Part shown: positions 13,901 to 25,954 of the stretch, piece by piece
Layout: each line of letters begins with the position of its first letter
Position numbering within the stretch: the stretch's first letter is position 1
DNA from: Mya arenaria
Taxonomy: Eukaryota; Mollusca; Bivalvia; Myida; Myidae
Assembly (NCBI RefSeq): GCF_026914265.1
Contig: NC_069136.1
Span: 57,597,492 to 57,661,491, forward strand
DNA: 64,000 nucleotides
Direction of reading: 5' to 3'
Program-made: the position numbers and the translations under genes
The notes under the pieces: model-generated
What the model saw: the letters and a program-made list of their open reading frames with translations, nothing else
Databases searched by the model: none
What the model was told of the DNA's origin: nothing

Positions 13901-16900
13901 TCTTACGTGTACACATACCATATATCTTACGTGTACACATACCATATATCTAACGTGTACATATACCATATATCTTACGTGTACATATACCATATATCTT
14001 ACGTGTACACATACCATATATCTTACTTGTACACATACCATATATCTTACGTGTACACATACCATATATCTTACGTGTACACATACCATATATCTTACGT
14101 GTACACATACCATATATCTTACGTGTACACATACCATATATCTTACGTGTACACATACCATATATCTTACGTGTACACATACCATATATCTTACGTGTAC
14201 ACATACCATATATCTTACGTGTACACATACCATATATCTTACGTGTACACATACCATATATCTTACGTGAACACATACCATATATCTTACGTGTACACAT
14301 ACCATATATCTTACGTGTACATATACCATATATCTTACGTGTACATATACCATATATCTTACGTGTACATATACCATATATCTTACGTGTACATATACCA
14401 TATATCTTACGTGTACATATACCATATATCTTACGTGTACATATACCATATATCTAACGTGTACATATACCATATATCTAACGTGTACATATACCATATA
14501 TCTTACGTGAACACATACCAAATATCTTACGTGTACACATACCATATATCTTACGTGTACAAGTACCATATATCTTACGTGTACAAGTACCATATATCTT
14601 ACGTGTACAAGTACCATATATCTTACGTGTACAAGTACCATATATCTTACGTGTACAAGTACCATATATCTTACGTGTACACATACCATATATCTTACGT
14701 GTACACATACCATATATCTTACGTGTACACATACCATATATCTTACGTGTACACATACCATATATCTTACGTGTACATATACCATATATCTTACGTGTAC
14801 ATATACCATATATCTTACGTGTACATATACCATATATCTTACGTGTACACATACCATATATCTTACGTGAACACATACCATATATCTTACGTGTACACAT
14901 ACCATATATCTTACGTGAACACATACCATATATCTTACGTGTACACATACCATATATCTTACGTGAACACATACCATATATCTTACGTGTACATATACCA
15001 TATATCTTACGTGTACACATACCATATATCTTACGTGTACATATACCATATATCTTACGTGTACACATACCATATATCTTACGTGTACAAATAACATATA
15101 TCTTACGTGTACACATACCATATATCTTACGTGTACATATACCATATATCTTACGTGTACATATACCATATATCTTACGTGTACACATACCATATATCTT
15201 ACGTGTACACATACCATATATCTTACGTGTACACATACCATATATCTTACGTGTACATATACCATATATCTTACGTGAACACATACCATATATCTTACGT
15301 GAACACATACCATATATCTTACGTGTACACATACCATATATCTTACGTGTACACATACCATATATCTTACGTGTACACATACCATATATCTTACGTGTAC
15401 ATATACCATATATCTTACGTGTACATATACCATATATCTTACGTGTACATATACCATATATCTAACGTGTACACATACCATATATCTAACGTGTACATAT
15501 ACCATATATCTAACGTGTACATATACCATATATCTAACGTGTACATATACCATATATCTAACGTGTACATATACCATATATCTAACGTGTACACATACCA
15601 TATATCTTACGTGAACACATACCATATATCTTACGTGAACACATACCATATATCTTACGTGAACACATACCATATATCTTACGTGTACACATACCATATA
15701 TCTTACGTGTACACATACCATATATCTTACGTGTACACATACCATATATCTTACGTGTACACATACCATATATCTTACGTGAACACATACCATATATCTT
15801 ACGTGTACACATACCATATATCTTACGTGTACATATACCATATATCTTACGTGTACACATACCATATATCTTACGTGTACACATACCATATATCTTACGT
15901 GTACACATACCATATATCTTACGTGTACACATACCATATATCTTACGTGTACAAGTACCATATATCTTACGTGTACACATACCATATATCTTACGTGTAC
16001 AAGTACCATATATCTTACGTGTACACATACCATATATCTTACGTGTACACATACCATATATCTTACGTGTACACATACCATATATCTTACGTGTACACAT
16101 ACCATATATCTTACGTGTACACATACCATATATCTAACGTGTACATATACCATATATCTAACGTGTACATATACCATATATCTAACGTGTACACATACCA
16201 TATATCTAACGTGTACATATACCATATATCTAACGTGTACACATACCATATATCTAACGTGTACATATACCATATATCTAACGTGTACATATACCATATA
16301 TCTAACGTGTACATATACCATATATCTAACGTGTACATATACCATATATCTAACGTGTACATATACCATATATCTAACGTGTACATATACCATATATCTA
16401 ACGTGTACATATACCATATATCTAACGTGTACATATACCATATATCTAACGTGTACATATACCATATATCTAACGTGTACACATACCATATATCTAACGT
16501 GTACACATACCATATATCTTACGTGTACAAGTACCATATATCTTACGTGTACAAGTACCATATATCTTACGTGTACAAGTACCATATAACTAACGTGTAC
16601 ACATACCATATATCTTACGTGTACAAGTACCATATATCTTACGTGAACAAGTACCATATATCTTACGTGTACACATACCATATATCTTACGTGAACAAGT
16701 ACCATATATCTTACGTGTACACATACCATATATCTTACGTGTACAAGTACCATATATCTTACGTGTACACATACCATATATCTTACGTGTACATATACCA
16801 TATATCTAACGTGTACACATACCATATATCTTACGTGTACAAGTACCATATATCTTACGTGTACAAAAAACATATATCTTACTTGTACACATACCATATA

Positions 16901-19900
16901 ACTAACGTGTACACATACCATATATCTTACGTGTACACATACCATATATCTTACGTGTACACATACCATATATCTTACGTGTACACATACCATATATCTT
17001 ACGTGTACACATACCATATATCTTACGTGAACACATACCATATATCTTACGTGTACACATACCATATATCTTACGTGAACACATACCATATATCTTACGT
17101 GTACACATACCATATATCTTACGTGAACACATACCATATATCTTACGTGTACATATACCATATATCTTACGTGTACACATACCATATATCTTACGTGTAC
17201 ATATACCATATATCTTACGTGTACATATACCATATATCTTACGTGTACATATACCATATATCTTACGTGTACATATACCATATATCTTACGTGTACATAT
17301 ACCATATATCTTACGTGTACATATACCATATATCTTACGTGTACATATACCATATATCTTACGTGTACACATACCATATATCTTACGTGTACACATACCA
17401 TATATCTTACGTGTACACATACCATATATCTTACGTGTACACATACCATATATCTTACGTGTACACATACCATATATCTTACGTGTACACATACCATATA
17501 TCTTACGTGTACACATACCATATATCTTACGTGTACATATACCATATATCTTACGTGTACATATACCATATATCTTACGTGTACATATACCATATATCTA
17601 ACGTGTACATATACCATATATCTAACGTGTACATATACCATATATCTAACGTGTACATATACCATATATCTAACGTGTACACATACCATATATCTAACGT
17701 GTACATATACCATATATCTTACGTGTACATATACCATATATCTAACGTGTACACATACCATATATCTTACGTGAACACATACCATATATCTTACGTGAAC
17801 ACATACCATATATCTTACGTGAACACATACCATATATCTTACGTGTACACATACCATATATCTTACGTGTACACATACCATATATCTTACATACCATATA
17901 TCTTACGTGTACACATACCATATATCTTACGTGTACACATACCATATATCTTACGTGTACACATACCATATATCTTACGTGTACACATACCATATATCTT
18001 ACGTGTACACATACCATATATCTTACGTGTACACATACCATATATCTTACGTGAACAAGTACCATATATCTAACGTGTACAGATACCATATATCTAACGT
18101 GTACAAGTACCATATATCTAACGTGTACATATACCATATATCTAACGTGTACAAGTACCATATATCTAACGTGTACACATACCATATATCTTACGTGTAC
18201 ACATACCATATATCTAACGTGTACACATACCATATATCTTACGTGTACACATACCATATATCTTACGTGAACACATACCATATATCTTACGTGTACACAT
18301 ACCATATATCTAACGTGTACATATACCATATATCTAACGTGTACATATACCATATATCTAACGTGTACATATACCATATATCTAACGTGTACATATACCA
18401 TATATCTAACGTGTACATATACCATATATCTAACGTGTACACATACCATATATCTAACGTGTACATATACCATATATCTAACGTGTACACATACCATATA
18501 TCTAACGTGTACATATACCATATATCTAACGTGTACAAGTACCATATATCTAACGTGTACACATACCATATATCTAACGTGTACAAGTACCATATATCTA
18601 ACGTGTACACATACCATATATCTAACGTGTACATATACCATATACCTTACGTGTACAAGTACCATATATCTTACGTGTACACATACCATATGTCTTACGT
18701 GTACACATACCATATGTCTTACGTGTACACATACCATATATCTTACGTGTACAAGTACCATATATCTTACGTGTACACATACCATATATCTTACGTGTAC
18801 ACATACCATATAACTAACGTGTACATATACCATATATCTTACGTGTACAAGTACCATATATCTTACGTGTACAAAAAACATATATCTTACTTGTACACAT
18901 ACCATATAACTAACGTGTACAAGTACCATATATCTTACGTGTACACATACCATATATCTTACGTGTACACATACCATATATCTTACGTGTACAAGTACCA
19001 TATATCTTACGTGTGCACGTACCATATATCTTACGTGTACACATACCATATATCTTACGTGTACACATACCATATATCTTACTTGTACAAGTAACATATA
19101 TCTTACGTGTGCACGTACCATATATCTTACGTGTACACATACCATATATCTTACGTGTACACATACCATATATCTTACTTGTACAAGTAACATATATCTT
19201 ACGTGTACAAAAAACATATATCTTACGTGTACACATACCATATAACTAACGTGTACACATACCATATATCTAACGTGTACATATACCATATATCTAACGT
19301 GTACATATACCATATATCTAACGTGTACACATACCATATATCTAACGTGTACATATACCATATATCTTACGTGTACAAGTACCATATATCTTACGTGTAC
19401 AAGTACCATATATCTTACTTGTACACATACCATATAACTAACGTGTACACATACCATATATCTTACGTGTACACATACCATATATCTTATTTGTACACGT
19501 AAGATATATCTTACGTGTACACATACCATATATCTTACGTGTACAAGTACCATATATCTTACGTGTACACATACCATATATCTTACGTGTACAAGTACCA
19601 TATATCTTACGTGTACACATACCATATATCTTACGTGTACACATACCATATATCTAACGTGTACATATACCACATATCTTACGTGTACACATACCATATA
19701 TCTTACGTGTACACATACCATGCATATATATAACATGTACATATACCACATATATAACAGGTACACATACCATATATCTTACTTGTACACATTCCATATA
19801 TATTATGTGTACACATACCATATATCTAACGTGTACATATACCATATATCTTACGTGTACACATACCATATATCTTACGTGTACACATACCATGCATATA

Positions 19901-22900
19901 TATAACATGTGCACGTATACCATATAGAGCACGTGCACGTGAACCATATAGAGTACGTGCACTTATACTATATAGAGTACGTGCACGTATACCATATAGA
20001 GCACGTGCACGTGAACCATATAGAGTACGTGCACGTATACCATATAGAACACGTGTGCATATAACATGTCTTACGTGTATAAGTATGTACATTTAATATA
20101 CAGTTGTTCCACAATTAATCAGTGTCAATCTGATTCTTTATCGAGACGCGGGCCTCGTATTTACCCCTTAAAACAGACAAACTTGGAGGAAACGTGTAAC
20201 ATGTCAAGGAAAAGTATGCGTGATCGATTATACTCATACATCATAGGAGGGGAACTGTGATTGATTATAAGTGAGTTATTATACAATAGATATGGTCATT
20301 ATTCATACAGACGATGTAAAACGTACTTGTTAATTAGCAGTTTAGGTTTTGTTATTGAATATAATAATTAAATACAATTTATTTTAAAAAGAAGAGTCTA
20401 CGTAGTACGGCGTACGTGTACTTTTGTTGCATTGAGGATTAAAACAACAATCATCCCTTTAGCATACTTTAATTTCGAACAATAGCTGGATATATTTGAA
20501 TATCTTACATATGCTGTTTTTCTCTCATTTAACAGACTTGCGCAGTACTTAAAACAAAAATGCTCTTAACAAATTCGTTTGATCGGTAGATTCACTACTA
20601 CTATTTAGTCTGAGAACAGAAAATATTTCTCTGTGTGATGTTGCTGCTGCTGTTGCGGTTGTTGTAATGATTATGTTCAACATAACTCAATTTTGAAAAG
20701 TAACTATTTTATTTGTTCTTTGAAGGTTACATATAGACTGTTCTTGTTTATTCCGTTACAGTAATTTACTTTGCATACCACAAAGAAAGCATGTCAAAAA
20801 AATGACAGGATGCAAAAAAAACAGCACACAATTACTGTGATAAAACGAATGACAAATTAATCACAATGGTTTCATATCAAATTATGACAGTAGTGTGCAG
20901 TAAGAAGGAATACTGTACCGTTGCTTTGAGAACCGCCGAAATAAGCTTTTGCGTAATTAATTATGTTAATTAAACCGTTACAGCGACTCCCTCACATATT
21001 TCTTGCTGGCAATAAATTGTTTCAGACTTTGTTGAAATCGAGTTATGCTTCTTTTATAACCAAACTATAACTGGCAAATTCTTAATTTGAACACAGTTTT
21101 GTAAATCTAAGCCTTAAAGGGACTAGACACCAGGTGATACAATTGCAATATGTTTTGTCAAAAACTAACATAAAATTGATATCGTAGTGTACAACGCATT
21201 GAATCTTACTTACTGGTGTATTACATCGCTAACGACACATGTATATTTCGCAGTTTTTGTGTACTTTTTTAATTCGAAAGTTACTGGTCTACCACGTAAA
21301 TGTCACTTAATTTAAAAGTAGCGTCGGTATCTGTACTAATCACGTGACTTTCGCATGCCTAATATACACACTTTAAACTGGTAGAACGTTATGCGCTATT
21401 TTTAAACTTGTAAACGAGGGAGAGAACGACAAAATACTGTTTTTATCATATAAAGTTATATATTATCGGCCTCATACTAGCTCGTATTGACAATTAAAGG
21501 CTTGTTTTGAGGAAATACTGCATTTGTCGATTTTGGGACCATCTGGTGTCGAGTCCCTTTAAGTAATAGCATTACTAGTCTAAGGCTTTTCGGCAAAAAG
21601 GCATTTTCTGTCCCATTATGTAACAGTTAACAATAGAGCTCTTTTTTTGGTGATGTGCTTTATTTTTGCAAGCATTTTGCTCACATTTCACACAAAATAA
21701 AAATAACAGATGTCTGAAGCTATAAAACGTGAACGCGTTTCTTTAACCCAGTATGCATGTTTTGGTAATTATGTTTCAGAGTTTAGAAAGCTCATTTATA
21801 TTCTATTCGTAAAGTTTATGTGGCAACTTTAATCAAAGATGATGCTGTTTTGTACCTAACTGTTCTTATAAGTTGTGGTCAACGGCTTGACATTTTGTCA
21901 CAAAAATATGTCAACATGAAAAAGTAGGTTGATTGTATTTCGAAAATACGATACAGTTGAATATTTATGTTACGCAATGAATAAAGTGAAGAAGTGAAAA
22001 TTTAGGTACGAATAGGTAGAATAAATTGATATAAGCAGGTAAAAATGCTGTTAAAATCGTTACAGGAATGACCAGCTGGTGGTGTATAGGCTTATATAGA
22101 CCCACACTCGGGCCTTGCCCATTCGGCGAGTGCTCCGATGAGAGTGTTAGTCAAATTATGTTTTGGGAGCATTGTGCACATACAGAATGTACCCCTGATT
22201 AGAGCTACCCTGGTAATTTAACATGCACCAGTGTATAGCACTGTCACATGGAAACCCACATTTAACGTTCCGCCCGGAAGACGATTAGTATTTTCAGTGG
22301 TGCGGCGGGAAATCGAACCTGCGGTCCCTGGATCAACAATCAAGTGTGTTACCACGGATCCGCCACACCTAGCTAAGGTACGCTAGCGCTCCACATAAAT
22401 ACCTCAATTATTGTACTTCTTTTTTATGCTTGAATGAATTTACTTTTTTTATTTCAACACAGCACCGGGCCTCGTTTGCAACAAGATATCTTAGTCGTAA
22501 GCCTGGCGCTGCTTAGGAGTGCTCATGTTACGTGTAGAACCTCTTACGATTTTTTACGCCAAAAATCGATAAAACGACTGGAAATTTACGATCTTAAGCT
22601 TTCCGATTTTTATTGTAACGGGGATCTGACACATGTTATAATATTAACCTGGAGCATGTCGGGTTTCGTACAATTCGTACTGTATAGAGCTTTTGCGACG
22701 AATACATATATACGGTTGTTATTTTCCCTAGATCTGATAATCGTTATATAACGTCGCAATATTTAAATGAACATATATAGACATAAGATCTGTAGAGCTT
22801 AAAGCAACGATTACATAAAAATAACATTGTGTACAGTTGTCGTTTTCTCTTAATCTCTTAATCGTTATGTAACGTTGCCATGACGAACATATATAGACAA

Positions 22901-25900
22901 TATAGACAATATAGACGTATATAGACAATATAGACATAATCTCGAAAGGCTTTAAAGCAACGAATGCATATGCTCGGTTTTATGTTTTCTCTAATTCTGA
23001 TGAAAGTGTTTTAACGTTGCAGTGATGAACATAGAACAGAACAGAACAGAACATTTATTTACCAAATGCAATAGTGATAAACATGTAGCATAAGCTTTGG
23101 AAAGCTTTCTAGTGACGATAACATACGAGCAGTTGTTGTTCAAAGGGACTCGCTCGTGTTTTGGACCATTTTTTCCGCGGAAATGAGTCTAAAAACACTA
23201 ACAATTTAATTATTTTACTCTTACGTACCGATATTGCAGAAGAAAAAAAAATGCAATTAAGGAATTCTAAAATAAATCTGGTTTTATTGTGTAGCGAACC
23301 CACGCCGGTATAGCAAAGAAAAAAATCAAAAATTGACAACAAGACACAAGAACTCTTGCGAAAGCTAAGTGTTGATTTAACCTTATGCCTTACGTTCCGA
23401 ATGCTAGTCAAAATCGTTGACTTTAAAAGGCTATATTTGAGCCCCGATCAACGTTTTCGGTGGTTTCATGTCGTCAGTATCTTAGTTTTAACACTCCAAA
23501 TGAATCCTCACTTTATTTCGTCATAAAAAAACATATTGCATTTTACAAAAAATGAGCGGGTCCCCGTTAGAGCTGCACTCTCACAGATAAATAGTTTTGA
23601 CATTATTTTTTTTGTCTCAGAACCAGCTGGTTTAAGTATCAATGCCTCATTTTTAGTGATAAAAGATAACTCACAATAGAACAGATCTCATTTGTTAAAT
23701 CATGCCGAAAAACTCATTTTTCTTAAAGCGTTAGCAACGCTTTTAACCATTAAATATTAATGTTCGAAAGGAAATATGTAAAACTGCTATCCGACCTTTC
23801 TTCAGCAGTCTTGTACCACTGGTTTTTCGACATTTACGCAAAAAAATGGCTCACTCCAGAACAATAAATAAAAAAGTTGTGAAAACGGTAAATCTGTGAG
23901 AGTGCAGCTTTAAATATGATAATTATGAACCTTTTACTTAGTAACATATGGACATATGTAATTTCATGTTATTTCAGGCATTCGTACATTTATATTTCCA
24001 TTTGTATGACCGATCGCCATGTATGTACATACGATAACATTAATCAATGCCCAGGTGTCAATTTTTACTTGTATGATTGCGTCTACAGTGGAGAGTCCAG
24101 GAGTTGACGATAGAGGGGGTGTGACATAGCATGGGAGGGGGGGCGTTACCTTTTGACGTTCACCCCTCCCTCAGGAACAGAATATATTTGGTTTAAAATG
24201 GTGAGATTGGGGTCTGGGGTTTTTTCCCCCAATATATTTTTAACAACTTCTAGTCCGAAATGATGCCTTTTGAGTGTATTTTATTACTTTTTTTCTCTGA
24301 TATTAAAATAAGAACTAAAGCTGGATCCACTAGTTATACTCGTGTGGACTGATCTAAACATTCATGCTGAGGTTGAAAGCAGTGGGGATCGAACCCGAGG
24401 TCAAAATAAGGTTAACATGTCTGGTTTTTTGTTCCGCTTGGATAATTGATACGACGATGAATCCCTTGTAATATTCTACGAGGTCTTCATAATACGATGC
24501 AAAAAATAACAAATAATTAAATTTCCTCTACCAGGTTTTCTCGAGTCAATCATTTTTTTGTCCTGCCAGTGTCATGTTCATGAGACATGTTCTAAGTTGA
24601 GATGCGTTGTTTATTTTTGTCTTCAGACAGTACGCGTGCAGAATGAAATGCTATGTGCAAACAATTGTGACTATAGAATAATCATTTTGGGGGGTTAAAA
24701 TAAGTAAGTTTTTACATATACAGTTTGTACATTCTAAACATGTTCGTACTATTCATTCTGAACCCAAACACGGCTGACGTTATTATCACTTGCTGACCGT
24801 TGTGCAACAATGCGCTGCATTAGTACAGCTTTTATATTTGTCCGCATTTGGGTGGTTATAATTTTAGCTTCTTCTTGTTTTTAGATTTAAGTCAATACAT
24901 ATTTCTATTCAATATTTCAACTGGCATGCGTCAATGCGAAACATGACATCGACCTTTTAGTACGCGCTGCAGTTCATGTTAGCGTTAACTATAATACTTA
25001 ATTGTACAACATAGAAGAGTGGCATGACTGGTGGCGGATCCGTGGTCTAGTGGTAACACACTTGACTGTCAATCCAGGGATCAGAAGTTAGATTCCCCGC
25101 CGTACCACTAAAATATACTAATCGTCTGCCGGGGACGTTAAACGGGGGTCCCGTGTGACACTGCTATACATTGGTGCACGTTAAAAAAGGATGGTAGCTC
25201 GAGCCAGGGTTACATTCTGTCAGTCCACTTTGCTCCAAAAATCTAATATGACAAACAATACTATCGGAGCCCTCACCGAATGGGCCTTGCCCGAGTGTGC
25301 CGTTAATAAACTTACACACACATTCCGCATGTACGATAGCACGAGAAAAACTGATTGGTGCGGGTATCAGCTAGACTACATTTACCAGTTTCAAATTCGA
25401 TTTCGCAAATTACGTTTAAACTCAACTGCAAGATGTACATATACGCGTACCTACACGTACATATAGGATGATTGTTTGTTTCAGTGTAAGATCGTGATAT
25501 ATTTCACCGAGTGAGCACCAAAAGCTATATTTTACGAGTTGCGCAGCCACGACTTCATTATTACCGTTTGGTGTTCACGAGGTGAAATATATTGCAATCT
25601 ACAACTGAAACATTTTTAATTATATGCCTAAATTTGGTATGAAAATGCATTAAGGTACGTTTACTAGAAAACGATGCGCCAAACTGTATTCATACGTAAC
25701 TTAATTTTAAAACAGTGAAAAATATCAAATTGATAATTTCACCGTTTAACACAGTGAAATATCATTTGTATTTCACAGAATGACCTATATAATACCCCAC
25801 TGGAAAGCATACACTTATTATGTTTTTTGCAACCCCTCTATAGTTTCCATTTAACATGAATATAAATATTGTGCCCACCTTGGCCAGAAGTTAATCCCAA

Positions 25901-25954
25901 TAATAGAACACAAATCAATAATCCCAACATGGTTGTTCTGGATTTAGTTGCCAT
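1..25954 (-). CDS. large secreted Ser/Asn/Gly-rich repetitive protein, 3' end beyond window
   Basis: Not recognised as a named family. Coding exons in transcript order: 25954-25879, 12935-12858, 8565-5791, and 1977 to the left edge. Every junction is GT..AG and phase 1, and the joined frame has no stop for about 1,635 codons. Residues 1-25 begin MATKSR and hold a hydrophobic core (LGLLICVLLLGLTSG), a signal peptide. Residues 26-52 are Gly/Asn/Gln-rich. From about 53 on the chain is rich in Ser, Thr, Asn, Gly and Met-Asp, with no cysteine seen after the signal peptide and no membrane segment. Motifs recur: VDM(T/S)xF(L/V)PP, VDGMDAS, and xxMSFN. Length, secretion and composition fit an extracellular or shell-type matrix protein, but that is inference. 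An upstream in-frame Met exists at 26035; I chose 25954 because it puts the hydrophobic core in signal-peptide position. Exon joins are predicted from phase and sites, not from transcripts; further small exons in the long introns are possible. Confidence 0.7.
1978..5790 (-). other. intron 3 of the large secreted gene
   Basis: A GT..AG intron between the two big exons. Its exon-4-side third (about 2055-3300) holds a decayed tandem repeat, listed separately. In 3300-5790 I see AT-rich sequence with no coding exon and no clear element. Confidence 0.7.
2055..3300. repeat. old, diverged tandem repeat, unit about 58 bp
   Basis: Variants of a phrase built from GTCGTTCTAGAAACTAAG, then GGAAGTAACTCTGTAAAAT, then ATTGCAAATG recur about twenty times with many substitutions and small indels. 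Homogenisation has clearly stopped, unlike the 24-bp array at 13.6-19.9 kb. Confidence 0.75.
5791..8565 (-). CDS. exon 3: 925-residue repetitive core of the large secreted protein
   Basis: A single 2,775-base exon bounded by acceptor TTTGCAG and donor GTGAGT, phase 1 on both sides, with no internal stop. The open frame continues upstream of the GTG codon at 8350 to the acceptor, so the exon is 71 codons longer than a reading started at that codon. It opens with a more ordered stretch (FLPKFDPSSSPAGF, then SGQTIYLTGDVGDQ) and then turns low-complexity. Short repeated motifs include AIDMSNI, VDMTNFLPP twice (about 8015-8041 and 7545-7573), VDGMDAS-type blocks at about 7120-7510, and three xxMSFN blocks between 6370 and 6800. 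There is no Cys. Long open frames on the opposite strand are shadows of this exon's biased composition. Confidence 0.85.
11124..11395. mobile_element. TTAA-flanked MITE, family A, copy 1
   Basis: Starts TTAAAGCTATACTCTCATAG and ends with the inverse, GAGAGTGCAGCTTTAA, about 272 bp. The terminal inverted repeat matches copies at 23.6, 49.7 and 60.5 kb. TTAA at both ends suggests piggyBac-type target choice. It is non-coding. Confidence 0.75.
12131..12447. repeat. tandem duplication, two units of about 160 bp
   Basis: Two near-identical copies (from 12131 and from 12293) begin AATGCCAAGTATA and run through CAGTGTAAGATCGTATTTTA and ACAGTTGTTATGATA. Similarity of about 95% by eye implies a recent duplication. 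The CAGTGTAAGATCG segment also occurs in the hairpin element at 25478-25612. Confidence 0.85.
12858..12935 (-). CDS. exon 2: Gly/Asn-rich segment of the large secreted protein
   Basis: A 78-base exon with acceptor ATTGCAG and donor GTAGAG, phase 1 at both ends. It reads V-GELPNPLGVASMGGNQ and then GGAGGHGQQ-G. The composition matches the start of exon 3 (GGFGSFLPKFDPS), which supports joining them. Confidence 0.65.
13562..19905. repeat. 24-bp satellite array, about 260 copies
   Basis: A head-to-tail 24-bp unit containing TACGTGTACACATAC followed by CATATATCT runs for about 6.3 kb. Variation is confined to a few positions: CTTACG/CTAACG, GTGTAC/GTGAAC, and ACACAT/ACATAT/ACAAGT. Variants occur in runs, a mark of local unequal exchange or conversion. 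One unit near 17,885 lacks 8 bp. Because 24 is a multiple of three and the common unit has no stop in five of six frames, it produces very long spurious frames (up to 1,448 codons). There are no splice sites, start context or composition change to make these genes. Confidence 0.97.
19906..20090. repeat. variant tail of the satellite, CATATAGAG subfamily
   Basis: At its right edge the array passes into units carrying ACCATATAGAGCACGTGCAC or ACCATATAGAGTACGTGCAC, still about 24 bp apart, then decays by 20,090. The subfamily is more GC-rich and keeps ACGTG, so it looks like an older edge of the same array. Confidence 0.85.
20091..21113. other. intron sequence without recognisable content
   Basis: AT-rich DNA with no sustained open frame of coding character, no terminal repeats and no tandem structure that I can see. 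Confidence 0.5.
21114..21562. mobile_element. TTAA-flanked MITE, family B, about 449 bp
   Basis: Begins TTAAAGGGACTAGACACCAG and ends CTGGTGTCGAGTCCCTTTAA, an inverted repeat of about 20 bp with one or two mismatches. No coding frame. TTAA at both ends matches piggyBac-type insertion, although assignment to that superfamily is inference. Confidence 0.85.
22100..22368 (-). mobile_element. tRNA-derived SINE, copy 1
   Basis: On the minus strand a tRNA-like head (GGCGGATCCGTGGTAACACA, then B box GGTTCGATTTC) is followed by a tail of the same order and wording as the copy at 25031, ending CGCCGAATGGGCAAGGCCCG. The tRNA fold is decayed, so it is a SINE and not a tRNA gene. Confidence 0.8.
22670..23140. 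repeat. tandem repeat, unit about 145 bp, three to four copies
   Basis: Phrases such as GCAACGA..ACATA, then GTTGT..TTTTCTCT, then CGTTATGTAACGTTGC and ATGAACATA recur at about 22,690, 22,810, 22,965 and, weakly, 23,110. A short AGAACA run at 23,035-23,052 interrupts the last unit. Confidence 0.65.
23571..23913. mobile_element. MITE family A, copy 2
   Basis: Left end AGCTGCACTCTCACAGATAA and right end ATCTGTGAGAGTGCAGCTTT form the family's inverted repeat across about 343 bp. Internal sequence resembles the 60.5-kb copy, including the core CAGTCTTGTACCACTGGTTT. The left TTAA is mutated (GTTAGAGC). Confidence 0.85.
24340..24420 (-). mobile_element. SINE fragment with tRNA-like B box
   Basis: On the minus strand a B-box-like GGGTTCGATCCCC lies between Ser/Leu-type arm remnants. 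No full head or tail remains, so it is a fragment at most. Confidence 0.4.
25031..25300 (+). mobile_element. tRNA-derived SINE, copy 2
   Basis: A-box-like TGGTCTAGTGG and a decayed B box (AAGTTAGATTCCCC) begin the element; the tail GGACGTTAAACGGGGGTCCC and CACCGAATGGGCCTTGCCCG matches the reverse copy at 22100-22368. The frame at 25191 runs within its tail and is not a gene. Confidence 0.82.
25478..25612. mobile_element. hairpin (foldback) MITE
   Basis: GTTTCAGTGTAAGATCGTGA at the left pairs with TGCAATCTACAACTGAAAC at the right, and inner arms (ATATTTCACCGAGTGAGCAC against GTTCACGAGGTGAAATAT) extend the foldback. About 135 bp, non-coding. The arm sequence recurs at 12.2 and 12.4 kb. Confidence 0.75.
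25879..25954 (-). CDS. exon 1: signal peptide of the large secreted protein
   Basis: This exon encodes 25 residues plus one base, from ATG in a CCATGG context to a donor GTGGGC after ...TSGQ-G. A charged start (KSR) precedes a Leu/Ile/Val core ending in small residues, typical of a cleaved signal peptide. The split codon joins in frame to the exon at 12858-12935. The 12.9-kb intron between them is the weakest link in the model; the exon could instead belong to a different short secreted gene on the same strand. Confidence 0.6.

Larger units (their letters stand above)
12936..25878 (-). other. intron 1 of the large secreted gene
   Basis: A 12.9-kb intron, about half of it the 24-bp satellite array. 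The remainder holds a TTAA MITE at 21.1 kb, SINEs at 22.1 and 25.0 kb, a family A MITE at 23.6 kb, a tandem repeat at 22.7-23.1 kb and a hairpin element at 25.5 kb. I found no further coding exon that I could support. Confidence 0.55.

Noticed and set aside
13535-19766. Long open frames of 1,448, 988, 674 and 507 codons on both strands with 8-residue repeats (MVCVHVRY, VYTYHIS)
   Set aside because: They are translations of a 24-bp satellite that has no stop in five frames. Overlapping frames on both strands, lack of unique sequence and lack of splice or start context argue against genes.
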